The notes below the pieces were generated by a model. It ran no database searches. It was not told the DNA's origin and saw only the letters and a list, made by a program, of their open reading frames with translations. DNA of 64,000 nt from Aporrectodea caliginosa (Eukaryota > Annelida > Clitellata > Crassiclitellata > Lumbricidae). Positions 25,590 through 36,400 of this stretch are shown one piece after another (the first letter of the stretch is position 1; every line of letters begins with the position of its first letter). Location: positions 242,001 to 306,000 of the forward strand of contig JACEVL010000018.1 of assembly GCA_020284085.1 (NCBI GenBank). Direction: 5' to 3'. Made by a program: the position numbers and the translations under genes.

Positions 25590-25845
25590 GAGCTAGTCCC
25601 TATTGAGTTCTCAAGAGCAATGCTTGTATTGGATACAAGAGGCAACTGGAAGCCAGGGTAGGACATAGTCATGTAGGTAGACATGTGGGAGAAGCAAGAG
25701 AGATGAGCAATGAACCTGGCTGTCGAGTTCAGAACCGACTTAGAGGAAGATAAGCTTGCCTCGGGAAGCCCCGCAGATAGTGAAGCCCAACAAATAGTGA
25801 GATGCAGTAGTCGACGCGACAACAAATGAAAGCATGGACTATGGT
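25590..25845 (-). pseudogene. LINE RT fragment, minus strand
   Basis: Minus frame reads SAGLPEASLSSSKSVLNSTA, RFIAHLSCFSHMSTYM, an RT C-terminal fragment. It meets a plus-strand fragment of the same region head to head. Confidence 0.55.
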
Positions 25846-25846
25846 T

Positions 25847-25990
25847 GTCCATGCTTTCATTTATTGCTGCATTTATTGCTGCATATTGCTATGTAAGACT
25901 ACTGCAAATCACTAATTGCTGGGCTTCCCATGGAAAGCTTATCTTCCATTCAGTGATGTGGATAATGCAGAACTGTAACTATAGTTGCGA
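25847..25990 (+). pseudogene. LINE RT fragment, plus strand
   Basis: Repeats the start of the fragment on its left, in inverse orientation, through a 15-bp inverted repeat at 25825-25861 with a 7-nt loop. Confidence 0.45.
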
Positions 25991-27916
25991 GTACATGGAA
26001 TCCGATGTTACGTGGATTAATGAAGAAATTGTCAAGTAACTCCTCGTTTCAGCTAGGTTTAAGCCAGATATTACAATATTTAGTATATAATACAAGTTTG
26101 TCACTACTTTGTTATTAGTGCTCCATAGCTTTTGAAGTGGCAGCAGTTTTGGCTGATAGCAAAGGATTTTGTATTATTTCAGTGCTAATTGCATGTATTT
26201 TCCTTAATAAACATTTTCTTACGTAACTTTTTTTCCCCGAAGTGGATTTGGGTGGATTTTTACCAGCTTATTCAGTAGACTTAAACCTACAAAAAAAATA
26301 TAAATTTGGCTTGTAGCACAATTTTGCCTTGGTCCACAGGTTCCACTCTCTGACTATTATGGATAAAGAGTAAATTGAGATTTAAAATCAAACTGGGTGT
26401 GTTTGGGAATCATGATTAAACATGACGTCAATAAATAAGGTGAATGCGTAATTTTGCGCTTAGCTTCAATGCAAAGCTGGGAGTTGGGGCCTACGAATGC
26501 AAGAGTGCCTAGGGCCTACGACGACCTTAAAACGGCCCTGCTCGAAGCTGTTATAATTATTACCAGCTTCGCCAGCTCCGAGTGGTTTCTCGCTCTCTTT
26601 CTCATGACGCACTAGTGGTTCTTGTGCATGCTTTCGTTACTAGTCGAATTGACCATTGTTTCTCGATCCTCGTTGGCCTCTCCCTTGGGGTTCTGGGGCG
26701 ACTAGATCGAGTTCTGCGCTCGGCTGTTCGGCTCATTGGGCGAATTCCCAAATTCGCCTCTGTCTCTGCCTACATGCGCGATGTGTTGCATTGATTACCT
26801 GTTGCCCAACGGATCCCATACCGGGTTGCTGCGTTGGTTTCACGCTGCATGCCTGCATCCTTGGCTGTGCTCTATCTTACCTGCGCGATCTCTGCCGCCC
26901 AGTGTCCGACGTTGTAGCGCGTCGGGCGTTTCGCTCCGCGACGATGGGGCAACTTCTAATTCCACGGGCAGCGCCGAGCTTTCTCGGGTAATTGTAAGCC
27001 CCTCCATCTGGAATGACCTACCATCGAAGCTGCGCGTTGCTGCCTTTGACCAATCAAATTGGGTTTTATAAATCACTCAAGTCTTTTTTCTTCTGCCGTG
27101 GCTGGGCTGGGAGCGCTTCTGAGTAGATTTCTTGAAGGGGCGCTATATAAATCTCCAGAATGAATGAATGAATGAATGAATGAATGAATGAATGAATGAA
27201 TGAATTTAGATCACATATCTAATTGGGCTTCACGCTGGTTCTAAATAATAGATAATTATATCGATGTAGGCCTACTATCAGAGTACGAGCAACGACCTCT
27301 TATTTGAGAACATAATTTACGTCATTGAATGCTGAAGCTGTGTTATTATGAGATATATCATCCTTGTTCGAAGTTTACTTTTTAAAGTTGAAAACCAGCG
27401 GTTAGTTTATTTAGCTCTACACAAATCATATTTCGAGGTCGAAGTTTGAATAAACTGAAAGTTTAATTTTTTTTACCTATTTACTTGAAACGTATGACAA
27501 CTCTGGCCGCAATTCCCAACCATTGTACCTGAGACTATTATAACTGGAAGTCCCAGAGTAGGGCACTGTGCAATTCCGTGCAATGTTTTCTGGGCGTGGT
27601 TGACACTTGTTCAACCAACATGTGCACGATCGCAAACTGTCGGAGTTGTCAGGCAACAGCTCATTCGTACGAGCGTAAACTAAATAAAGACAAATATCGT
27701 GTAAAATCAAGGATGAACGTACGGGATTATGATCACAACATCAATGTATTGTACACCTTCATGTGTGAGGTAAGTTGCAGCGGGGTGAACCCGAATCCCC
27801 GAAACCCGAATCCCCGAAAACGTTGAAAATACACAAAAGCGCGATTTCCCGAAAGCGTGGTGCTTCTGCGGCGGAAATTCCGCCACGCAACCCGCGAAAA
27901 CTTACTTCTGCGGCGG

Positions 27917-28139
27917 ATAATAATAATAATAATAATATCTTTTCTTTAATAAGCGCCCGACAAACGCACTGCGCTGCACATTTACATGTTATGCAATTTA
28001 AATCTTAACTACTAACAGAACAGACAGCCTGCAATGCACGGCGCTAATAGCAGCCTACAAAGCATATCCGCCCAACGGGGGCTCGAACTTGGTACCTCTC
28101 GGTCTCTGTGCCAGATGTTATCCAATGCGCTATCGGGCC
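27917..28139 (-). mobile_element. tRNA-derived SINE family B, copy 2
   Basis: Reverse complement of the 18.7-kb copy with its (ATT)n tail at the left. It splits a cgccacgcaaccc...ttctgcggcgga block that continues on both sides. Confidence 0.8.
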
Positions 28140-28199
28140 GCCACGCAACCCATGAAAACGTATTCTGCGGCAGAAATTTTTTCACATTTTATCTAAAAA

Positions 28200-28257
28200 C
28201 GACCCTAACCCTGACCCTAACCGACACTCACGACGCCTAACCGACCCTCATGATGCC
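28200..28257. repeat. Interstitial CCCTAA-like repeat
   Basis: Degenerate gaccctaaccctgaccctaa units mixed with cactcacgacgcctaaccg. The inverse orientation occurs at 29168-29250. Confidence 0.6.
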
Positions 28258-28271
28258 AATATATAGGAAGT

Positions 28272-28449
28272 AACGCATTTGAGCAAGGATAAATCCTAGG
28301 CGAAAGGTTTGAACTGGCCACACGTCCGCCACTTTAAGATGTTTTCAAGTTGCATGCGCGGCGCATGCGCAAAGGGTTACAGCCGCAGAAGTAAAATTTT
28401 CGTTTATATTGTGGCGGTATCTTCCGCCGCAGAAGATTTATCCTTCCCG
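28272..28449. mobile_element. Possible short palindromic MITE, 178 bp
   Basis: Flanked by aaggataaatc and gatttatcctt; the interior has gcatgcgcggcgcatgcgc and the ttccgccgcagaag motif shared with 22.9 kb. Target duplication not established. Confidence 0.4.
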
Positions 28450-28539
28450 AAAACAGTTGTCTATAAAGCGGCCGAGCTCCAGAGAACTATTCAGAGTTAA
28501 ATTGTAAACATGACATAGACCTAGCGTGGCCCTGATGTA

Positions 28540-29095
28540 TATCGATACACTGCCTATTCAAATGTTTATTTGTCGATCATATTCATTCGGCCTCCCATCT
28601 AGCCGCATAGCATGCTTGGACCGAGTCTTGCGCTCTGCAGCGCGACTCATTGGGCAAATTCCAAAGTATGGACACGTCTCCAGCTACATGCTGGAGGTGC
28701 TTCACTGGCTCCCTGTCTGCCAGCGCATCGAGTACAGGGTAGCTGCCTTGGTTTTGCGCTGTCTCCAGGGCCTCGCTCCAACTTACCTCCGTGAGCTCTG
28801 CTGTTTGATTTCGGTTGTCCCAGGGCGTCGCCTACTACGCTCCGCAGAAAAAGGAGTTCTTATGGTTCCTTTTGCTCGTACTGCAACAATGAAGAACCGA
28901 GCTTTTTCTGTGGCAGGCCCAATGATCTGGAATGGTCTTCCTCTAGAGCTGCGTCTACACCCTGGGAGTCTGTCTGAAACTTTCCTTACTAAACTCAAAA
29001 CTGTTCTTTTTGGGCGCGTTGGAGTCGGGAGCGCCTCTGAGTAGTTTCCTTGAAGGGGCGTTATATAAATTCCCGAATGAATGAATGAATGAAAA
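28540..29095 (+). pseudogene. L2/CR1-like LINE 3' fragment with (GAAT)n tail
   Basis: One nearly open frame to 29044: CLDRVLRSAARLIGQIPKYG, YMLEVLHWLPVCQRIEYRVA, GLAPTYLREL, FSVAGPMIWNGLPLELR, then tcgggagcgcctctgagta, ggggcgttatataaat and gaatgaatgaatg. It is the best preserved copy in the window and still only the RT C-terminus (about 170 residues). Confidence 0.8.
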
Positions 29096-29167
29096 ATTCG
29101 GGTCGGACGTAGAAAATCAATTTCGGGGATCCAGCCGAAATTCGTTTTGGGGATTCGGGCCGCACCT

Positions 29168-29250
29168 GTCGGTTAGGGTCAGGTTAGGCGTCGTGAGGGT
29201 CGGTTAGGGTCAGGTTAGGCGTTCGTTAGGGTCAGGGTTAGGGTTAATGT
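29168..29250. repeat. Interstitial TTAGGG-like repeat
   Basis: Units of ggttagggtcaggttaggcg, inverse to the array at 28.2 kb. A further inverse patch follows at about 29305-29350. Confidence 0.6.
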
Positions 29251-29350
29251 CGTCGTTAGAAAACCTGGTGGCGTCCGCGCAGCATGCCCGAAGATACTGT
29301 ATAACCAACCCTCACGACGCGTAACCTTACCCTAACCAACTCTCACGATG

Positions 29351-29625
29351 CCTAAAATGACGGGAGAAAATATACGCACCCTGATACTAAATGCTTGCCA
29401 ACTTAAAAACATCAGCAGAGTCAAATGATGCAAAAGTATGGTGTAAACAGTGTTCATTTCGTCATAAGAGCTAGGAGGCTGTAATTATGGTAGAAACACA
29501 TCTGACTATTTTTTGCAGGGCGGCAAATGTTAAGTAGTCACTAAATATGATGAGTTATGGACAAAGAGTAGATAGCGTATAGGTTTTATACCAAGAAATT
29601 AGTTGCTAATACTCGATTCATACGA

Positions 29626-29658
<33 letters not shown>

Positions 29659-30367
29659 GTATAGTCTACTAGTGATGTTATGTATGGAAATAAAAGAAAC
29701 TCCTGGATTGGGAAGCATGCACACTGTTGCACAGTCACCTTGCATATATAATGTTTGTAACTGTATTGTAGTTTTCTTTGATAGAAAGACATAGTGTTAG
29801 GATGGTTTATGATGCTTCTGAAAGTCCACATAAGCAGAAGTTAGAGGGTGGTATCTAAAAGTTATTAGAAAGTCAAATGTTTTGCCCCTCAGCAACTCGG
29901 ACACTGTCGGGAAAAGAAAGACTTAAACTGAGAGTGTGATTGTGACAGATTTGACAGTTTACGTAAATGAGAAAGTTGCTAATGACAGAGAGAATGAGTT
30001 AAGCATTTCTAGAATTGAAATGAAATATATAAATCAGAGGAATTGTTTTGTGCTGGTTGACTGGATGTGGGCAAAATGTTTTTAAGAAGAAAGTTCATGA
30101 AGAGTTTAGGACTTTGTGATGATGTTCCTAGTGAAAAATGGTACAAAACTGGAAAATGATAATGAATTTGGAGATGGGACAGAAAGAGCTCTATGAGCAC
30201 TTTTTATTCTTCATACCTAGTGACTTGTGTATAACTAAGGTAGTGAGCAAAGTATCCCTGGGCAATTAGATGAGTTCTAGGTGTCAGACATTATTTTGGT
30301 ATGAAATGTTTACAGAAGGGTGAGATGAGTATTTTCAATAAAAATTATATGAATTCCTTTTTTGCAG
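29351..30367. other. Upstream region of the GCNT-like gene
   Basis: No coding feature. A (TA)n run lies at 29626-29653. No convincing TATA or initiator could be fixed, so the promoter may lie before an unseen 5' exon. Confidence 0.4.
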
Positions 30368-30443
30368 GGCTAATGCTAGTAAGAAGAGATTGGCAAGCAC
30401 AGTTTTTGACAGATTGAAAACAATTCGTTGATTGTTTGTCAAG
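30368..30443 (+). promoter_or_regulatory. Likely 5' UTR exon segment with short upstream ORF, GCNT-like gene
   Basis: A strong acceptor (ttcctttttttgcag) ends at 30367, 76 bases before the start codon, so the coding exon probably begins here. The segment carries an upstream ATG at 30373 that opens a 14-codon ORF closed by TGA at 30415-30417, 26 bases ahead of the main ATG. The arrangement could lower translation of the main frame. The acceptor and uORF are seen; use in vivo is inferred. Confidence 0.45.
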
Positions 30444-33400
30444 ATGATGCCAAGGAAGCTGTGGGCATTCATGTGTTTCTGTGGTTGTGTTGTTTTATGG
30501 CTTTTCATCGTTTATACATTTCAAAATAGTAAAGATGATGCTATACTCGGTTACGAGAAAAATGACAAAACTGAAGTATCAAATAGCAAAAGATCTGGTA
30601 AAACAAGACGTAACAAACCTCAAAGTGACCAAACTTCACAACACAGTGAGAAAAATCAGACAATAAGCCTACTAAAGGTAGAAGATGTTCCAAATGTTCA
30701 AGTCACTGGTATCAGTTGTGCTGCACTTATTGATGGGGATGGTGTGGAGCGGGTGAGAGCTGTACAGTTTTACACTGAGCAGTCGAAACTTCCAATTTCC
30801 AATACAGAAATGATATCAATGACACAAGATTGTCAGAACTTCATCAAAGAACGACAGTATATTACAAAGCCAGTGTCAAGCGAGGAATTTTATTTTCCAA
30901 TTGCCTTCAGTGTGTTGTTATACCAGGATATAGAACTGTTTGAGCGCCTGCTAAGATCTATTTATAGACCACAGAACATCTACTGTGTTCATATAGAAAA
31001 GAAATCATCTCCATCGTTTAAAGATGCTTGCAAGGCAATTACGGATTGCTTTGAAAATGTTTTTATTGTGCCAGTCTCAATTTCTGTGGAATGGGGATAT
31101 TATTCTGTCCTTGAACCAGAGTTTGCTTGCATGGAAGAGTTATGGAAACGTTCCAAAAAGTGGAAATATTTTATAAATTTAACAGGGCAAGAATTCCCAT
31201 TAAAGACCAATGGAGACATTGTGAAAATTCTTAAAGTATACAATGGAGCCAACAACATGGAAGGAACAATACTTCGGTAAGTGAACACTTTACCTTGAGT
31301 GACATCAGCTTACCCTTGAGAAGCGTGAATGGTTCAATCAGGACATTTTTACTTAAACATTTTGCAGCAATCAGTTAATTGAATAAAAGCGGTCCTTCTA
31401 TTTGTATACTAATTTCTAGCCCTCCTAGCTTTTGGTTGCAAAAGCTTCATTTCTTTATGACCAAACAAAAATGTCATGTTGCACTCAGGCTGCTCAAATT
31501 TTGCTTAGCTACTTCTGTTCTCCTAAATACAAGATCCTGACTTTAATTTGGTTGGGTACCATGGTCAAAATAGTGAAGATGCTGAGCATCTGAATAAAAT
31601 TTTATTTATATAACTTTTGTTTCTCGTGTGCTTAAGTAATAGAGATTTTATGATGATGATTGCTGTTCGAATCTTTAATGTCTAAGTTCTTTAATATTTT
31701 TTTTATGAAGTTCAACATTTATGTAGCTTAATTAAACAAGACCAATCATGAAAATTGTTATAATTTAGAATTGTGTTTTAGGGTTATGGAATTTAACATG
31801 AGAGGTTCCAAGAAATGCCCAAAATAAGGAAAACAAAGTTGAATTGTTATCACCAAATAATAATCAAATTCTTTGTCATACAGCGCAAACTGGTTCTGTC
31901 ATACAGTGCAAATTGGTTAAGATGAAAGACAGGGTACCAGAGTAAACATTTATTCGTCTTAACCAAATTTTGTTTAACTGTTGGGCAACAGCAAATGCAG
32001 AATGCCAGCCAGAAACACATTGTGGCTGGCACTGGCTGCATGACTTACCAGAAATTATGCATACGCATGTACTTGTATATGTATTTGATTATGGCAGCCT
32101 GCTAACTGGAATTAATTAATATTACACAGTTAAGTTTATTCCTCTTAAAAACTGTCGGCAAGAATTTTAAATAGAATACAATTGTACAATATTATATATG
32201 AGAGGTCATAGTTTCAGGTTGTAAGCAAAAGTAGCATTTTGTAGAAAAAGTGATAGGCCTACCTTGGCTTTTCGAGTTCTTGGTTATTTAGCTCATATTT
32301 GGAAATGAAAGTTTATAAATACATGTATCATACAATATACCGCACAGTACAGCTATAAACTAGTCACCCATTTTATACCTCTGTGTAATAATATCTGTAT
32401 TTCTCTTTTTGCGTTGCCCCAAGATAATTTTCTGTTTAGTAATCATCATTTTCATCATTGCGGTCCATGGGCTCAGTGCCCGTTGGTGTCAATCGCATGT
32501 TTCACCATCCGTCTCCATTTGTCTCTCTCCTGCGCCATTCTGCTAAGTTTGTGGATTTCCATTTCACACCAGTCCGCGATGTCATCCAGCCATTCCCTGC
32601 ACGGTCTTCCCCTAACTCCCTTTCCGTCCATCATCCCGAAGATGACCTGTTTGATGAGATGAGTCTGTCGTTTCCCATTCTGCTTACATGTCCAAAGAAG
32701 TTTAGTTTCTTCTCCATTATCATTTGTTTGATATTTTTTTTATTTCCCACTCTCGCGCGCACCTCCACATTTGTTATCTTTTGCTCCCATCTGATGTGAA
32801 GTATCCTCCTGTAGCATCTCATTTAGTAATAGGTTCAATTTAATTCTGGCTGATGGTTAATTTCTGCGAATTCCTGTCTTTATATTGTTGTAGCTAGGGA
32901 ATGCAAACCCGGGGTCTTTTTTCGAAACCCGGGTTTCGGGTTTGACCGCCGTGAAAACCCGGGTAACCCGGGTTTGGACGGGTTAACAAATTTTACATGA
33001 TAAATATTATTACTGCACTATTTCTTGCGTAAGAACAACGTCGTCGTATGCAGCTACAAGTCCAACGTTCTCCAACAGTCAAGAATTTTGCATAAAAAGA
33101 AAACTTTAGGATAATCGCGATATTTTTTTATAATTATAAGCAGTGTTTTTCAATAAAAAATGTTCCGGAACTGAACAATTACAGAACAGTTATGGAAGAC
33201 ATTGCAAGGGTTCCGAAGGCCTAAACCTGAGCCTCTAATTTTATAGCATCTTGAATACCAATAAACACTGAAAACGCTGAAATTAAATTAAATTAACTAA
33301 ATAATTTTTTATTAAAAAGTAAATGAAATAATTTTTAACAGCTTGAAAAACTTCACGGAATGCCGTTCCGGAGCGTTCTGTCTGAAAGAAACATTGCATA

Positions 33401-36400
33401 GGCCTATAAAAATAATTGTCAAATGACAGCTTAATCGTCTATATCTCAGCTTTAGGCCATTCCAGTGCCTGCCCATTTGCTTTCAGAAGATAATTTAGTC
33501 ATCGTTACTCTGCAACCCAATTTGGCAGAGCCAGAACTTACTAAAGTAGATGCTGCTTTGGAGACATATCCTGCCTGTGATTGTGCTTGGACTAAGAGGC
33601 CTACCGTCATTGGCTTCGTCAGAACGACAAGGGTCACCAACGTCCTTGTGTTTCAGAAGGTTTATCTTATGCTTGGACCAGAGATGAATAGCCTATGCAT
33701 ATTTCTTGTTGCACCGATGGCAATTTTTGCTGCGAGTTACATAACTGACATTGAGCCGTCTGGCCCTCAGAATCGTGAACGAAATGATCCCAAACACCAC
33801 CCTTTACATTTGCTGATTTAGACATTGTTTGAATTTGTGTCTGAATTCACTAAATTCAAATAAAAACAGTTTAGTGCTATTATTTACGAATTCGAAGCTA
33901 CGACGCCGACGTGTCAAAGCACTCAACATTAATTGGTCACTGGTCGTGTGAAATGGGAAGCCACACTCATACGAAGTCACCAATAAAGATATGGAATGAG
34001 CCGATAAATAAGTAGTTAGAAGTTTTATTACGTAAACCCGTTATCAACCACTATTATCGTTATATTTCCAGTACTCTACATTTGTGAGTTTCACACCGTG
34101 AAGGACGGTGAAAGTTACGATTTTCAAACCCGTCGAACCCGGGTTTCAATCGCGTTCAAACCCGGGTTTCGGGTTTGGAAAAAAGCCGGGTAACCCGGGT
34201 TACCCGGTTCGGGTAACCCGGGTTTGCATTCCGTAGTTGTAGCCTACAATGGCCTACATATAATTTAAATTTTTATAAAGAATTCGCATAGTATTTGACT
34301 TAACTGGCTTAGACAAGCAAACTGTCCACGTGGGCCACACGCACATATTTGTGACAGAGGCGAAATTGCAGGTGCTGAGGCAGTTGGAAGTTTGGGAACC
34401 AGTATTCTTTCTAACTTAAATAAGTTGAGCATTAATTAGAGTGATAAATAAGCTACACTGTTTGTTATACACTCAAGGTATAGTTACAGAGATCTGGAAT
34501 TTGGTGATCTGTATTAACTGTCAATGACAATACAAACAAACCTTTTGTCAGCATCTTTATCGTAAGGGTTATACATTTTCTCAACGTTTTTGCCTTCTAG
34601 TTGTTCTTCTTGTTGAAAATATTGAATTTCACTGCTGATTTTAGCTGAATTTTTAAAATATGTCCGGTGGAGTGACTTAAGTTACTTAAGTTTGCTTTTG
34701 TCTTTATTAACTCAGTCAAGGTGAAGAGTTGAAAAGTTGGCTCAGTAATCCACCGCTTGGCATGACCGTCACAAAAGGCTCGGTTCACATAACTGCTAGT
34801 AGAGGATTTGTTGATTATGTCCTTCATAATGTAACTGGACTGAAGTTCCGTGAATGGGTTAAAAATATTCCGGTTCCAGACGAGTTGTTTTTCTCGTCGC
34901 TTAACTACAATCCTCAATTGGGTGTTCCAGGAGCTTACAAAGGTCAGTTGCAAAGCATTGTTGCTTTCTATTACAGAGTCAAGATAGACAACTTGAATAT
35001 TTAAGTTCAGTATTCATTCACATAAAGATCACAACATTCTCACTTGCCGTCCCCGGATATCATGGCAGCGCCTTTTGTCGATCCTTTATTTGATTAAATG
35101 ACCAGATGTGAGGTCCTTCCTTGGATCATGTTACAAGTTGGAAATTTATGTTTTAGGTCACAGCTATGTAATTGTGATCTTAACTAAGCATATCAGAATA
35201 CAGCTATCTGACATATTATTACTGACAAATGAATTATTCATGTGTCTTTAGAAGAATATTTTGGAGTCTTGTTAGATGAAGATGATAGGGTTCAGGTACC
35301 TGATAAATAATGACTAAAAAAGGTTCCTAAGAAAATGTGAATTCAATTCAATTCAACAATTCAATTCAACAACACACTTTATTGACATCAAGTACCAATT
35401 CTTCACAAAAACAAATCTAGCAGTACATAATCACTTCAGTCCAATTATCAATTATCTATGCAGCAGAGTTGTCTACCATAAGACAATCGGTTTCCTTGTG
35501 TCAAAGGGTTATCCCTAAAGGAGCACTAATGAAGGAAAACCTGAAACATAAAGTGATCATAAAATTCTAATGACTAAAAGTCATAAGAAAAAATCTTATG
35601 GATAAGAATGGTCATCATATATCCAGATGGCTAAGCACAGACTGTCAAAAGGTTTCTAACAGTTCGCTGCATTTTGTAATGTTTGGATCTGCCTGTGGAA
35701 TTTGTTCTAAAAGTCCTTTTGTTAATGGTATTTGTACACAAACCATTAATATACAGAAACACTTTAAAATTACACTGTTTTGTAGGGTGGTCCTTAGTGA
35801 CATATGAAAAATATTTCTATCTTTTAATTAGGGCTGCACGTTAATCGCCGTTAACGCCCGCGATTAACGCGTGAAAAAAATTTGCGATTAATTATTTTAA
35901 CGCAAAAATAACGCATTAAAAATCTCTTGATAAAAAGTCTCAAATTAAAAAGTCTAATGAAAAATTTAAATTCTTATAATCAATATTTCTCAAATAAGCC
36001 ATTGTCGATTTTCGTCCAATTCTATTGAGTCACTCAGTACTACTCTCTCTCTCTTCTGCATGCGAGAATCCTGTCCTCCGGTGCATGTTTTTTTCATTCG
36101 TTTGTTGACATCAAAGACACGTGTAGATTAAAAAAATTAAGGTTGATTTGTGTCGAACATTGTGGAGTCAAAGAAAATATGCAAAACAGTTATGGATGAA
36201 AAATTTAGATTGAAAACTGATAAAGTAGTGGTCGATACTGCAACCGAGGATTTCTATACCACCGTCGTCGTCTTGCCACATGCCTTCTTAGTTCTTACAT
36301 GTGGCTCGGAAAATCGAAGGATGGTTTATTTTCATCTGATGATGATGATAAACCATTGATTTCTCGGGCAAAATCAAATTCAGACGCCCTTCTTCGCTAC

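Larger units (their letters stand above)
22351..26329. mobile_element. Nested element with about 100-bp imperfect inverted ends
   Basis: Left 22351-22453 and right 26224-26329 are inverted copies: aggcaaaattctgctacaag against cttgtagcacaattttgcct, and taaaaatccacccaaatcc against its complement. A clear target duplication was not found. It contains palindromes, LINE pieces and a decayed protein (24574-25510). Confidence 0.55.
21185..26540. mobile_element. hAT transposon, 5.36 kb, with nested insertions
   Basis: Terminal inverted repeats CAGGGCCGTTTTA and TAAAACGGCCCTG; the 8-bp duplication ctcgaagc is at 21177-21184 and 26541-26548. It carries a decayed minus-strand transposase near its left end. 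The larger right part (about 22.35-26.33 kb) is foreign material with its own inverted ends. Confidence 0.9.
21005..27205 (+). mobile_element. L2/CR1-like LINE split by a 5.36-kb hAT element
   Basis: The reverse-transcriptase frame VRDLGLTLDQEL ends at 21184 and resumes at 26549 with YYQLRQLRVVSRSLSHDALV, SRIDHC, LDRVLRSAVRLIG and YMRDVLHWLPVAQRI. After shifts it reaches the 3' end gctgggagcgcttctgagta, ggggcgctatataaat and (GAAT)n at 27160-27205. Everything between 21185 and 26540 is a later insertion. Confidence 0.8.

Noticed and set aside
28200..29350. True telomere or chromosome end
   Set aside because: Units are degenerate, short, in both orientations and embedded in LINE and SINE sequence.
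33465..33821. 118-codon open frame inside the 32.9-34.2 kb hAT-type element
   Set aside because: No transposase motif and a similar open frame on the opposite strand; not supported as a gene.
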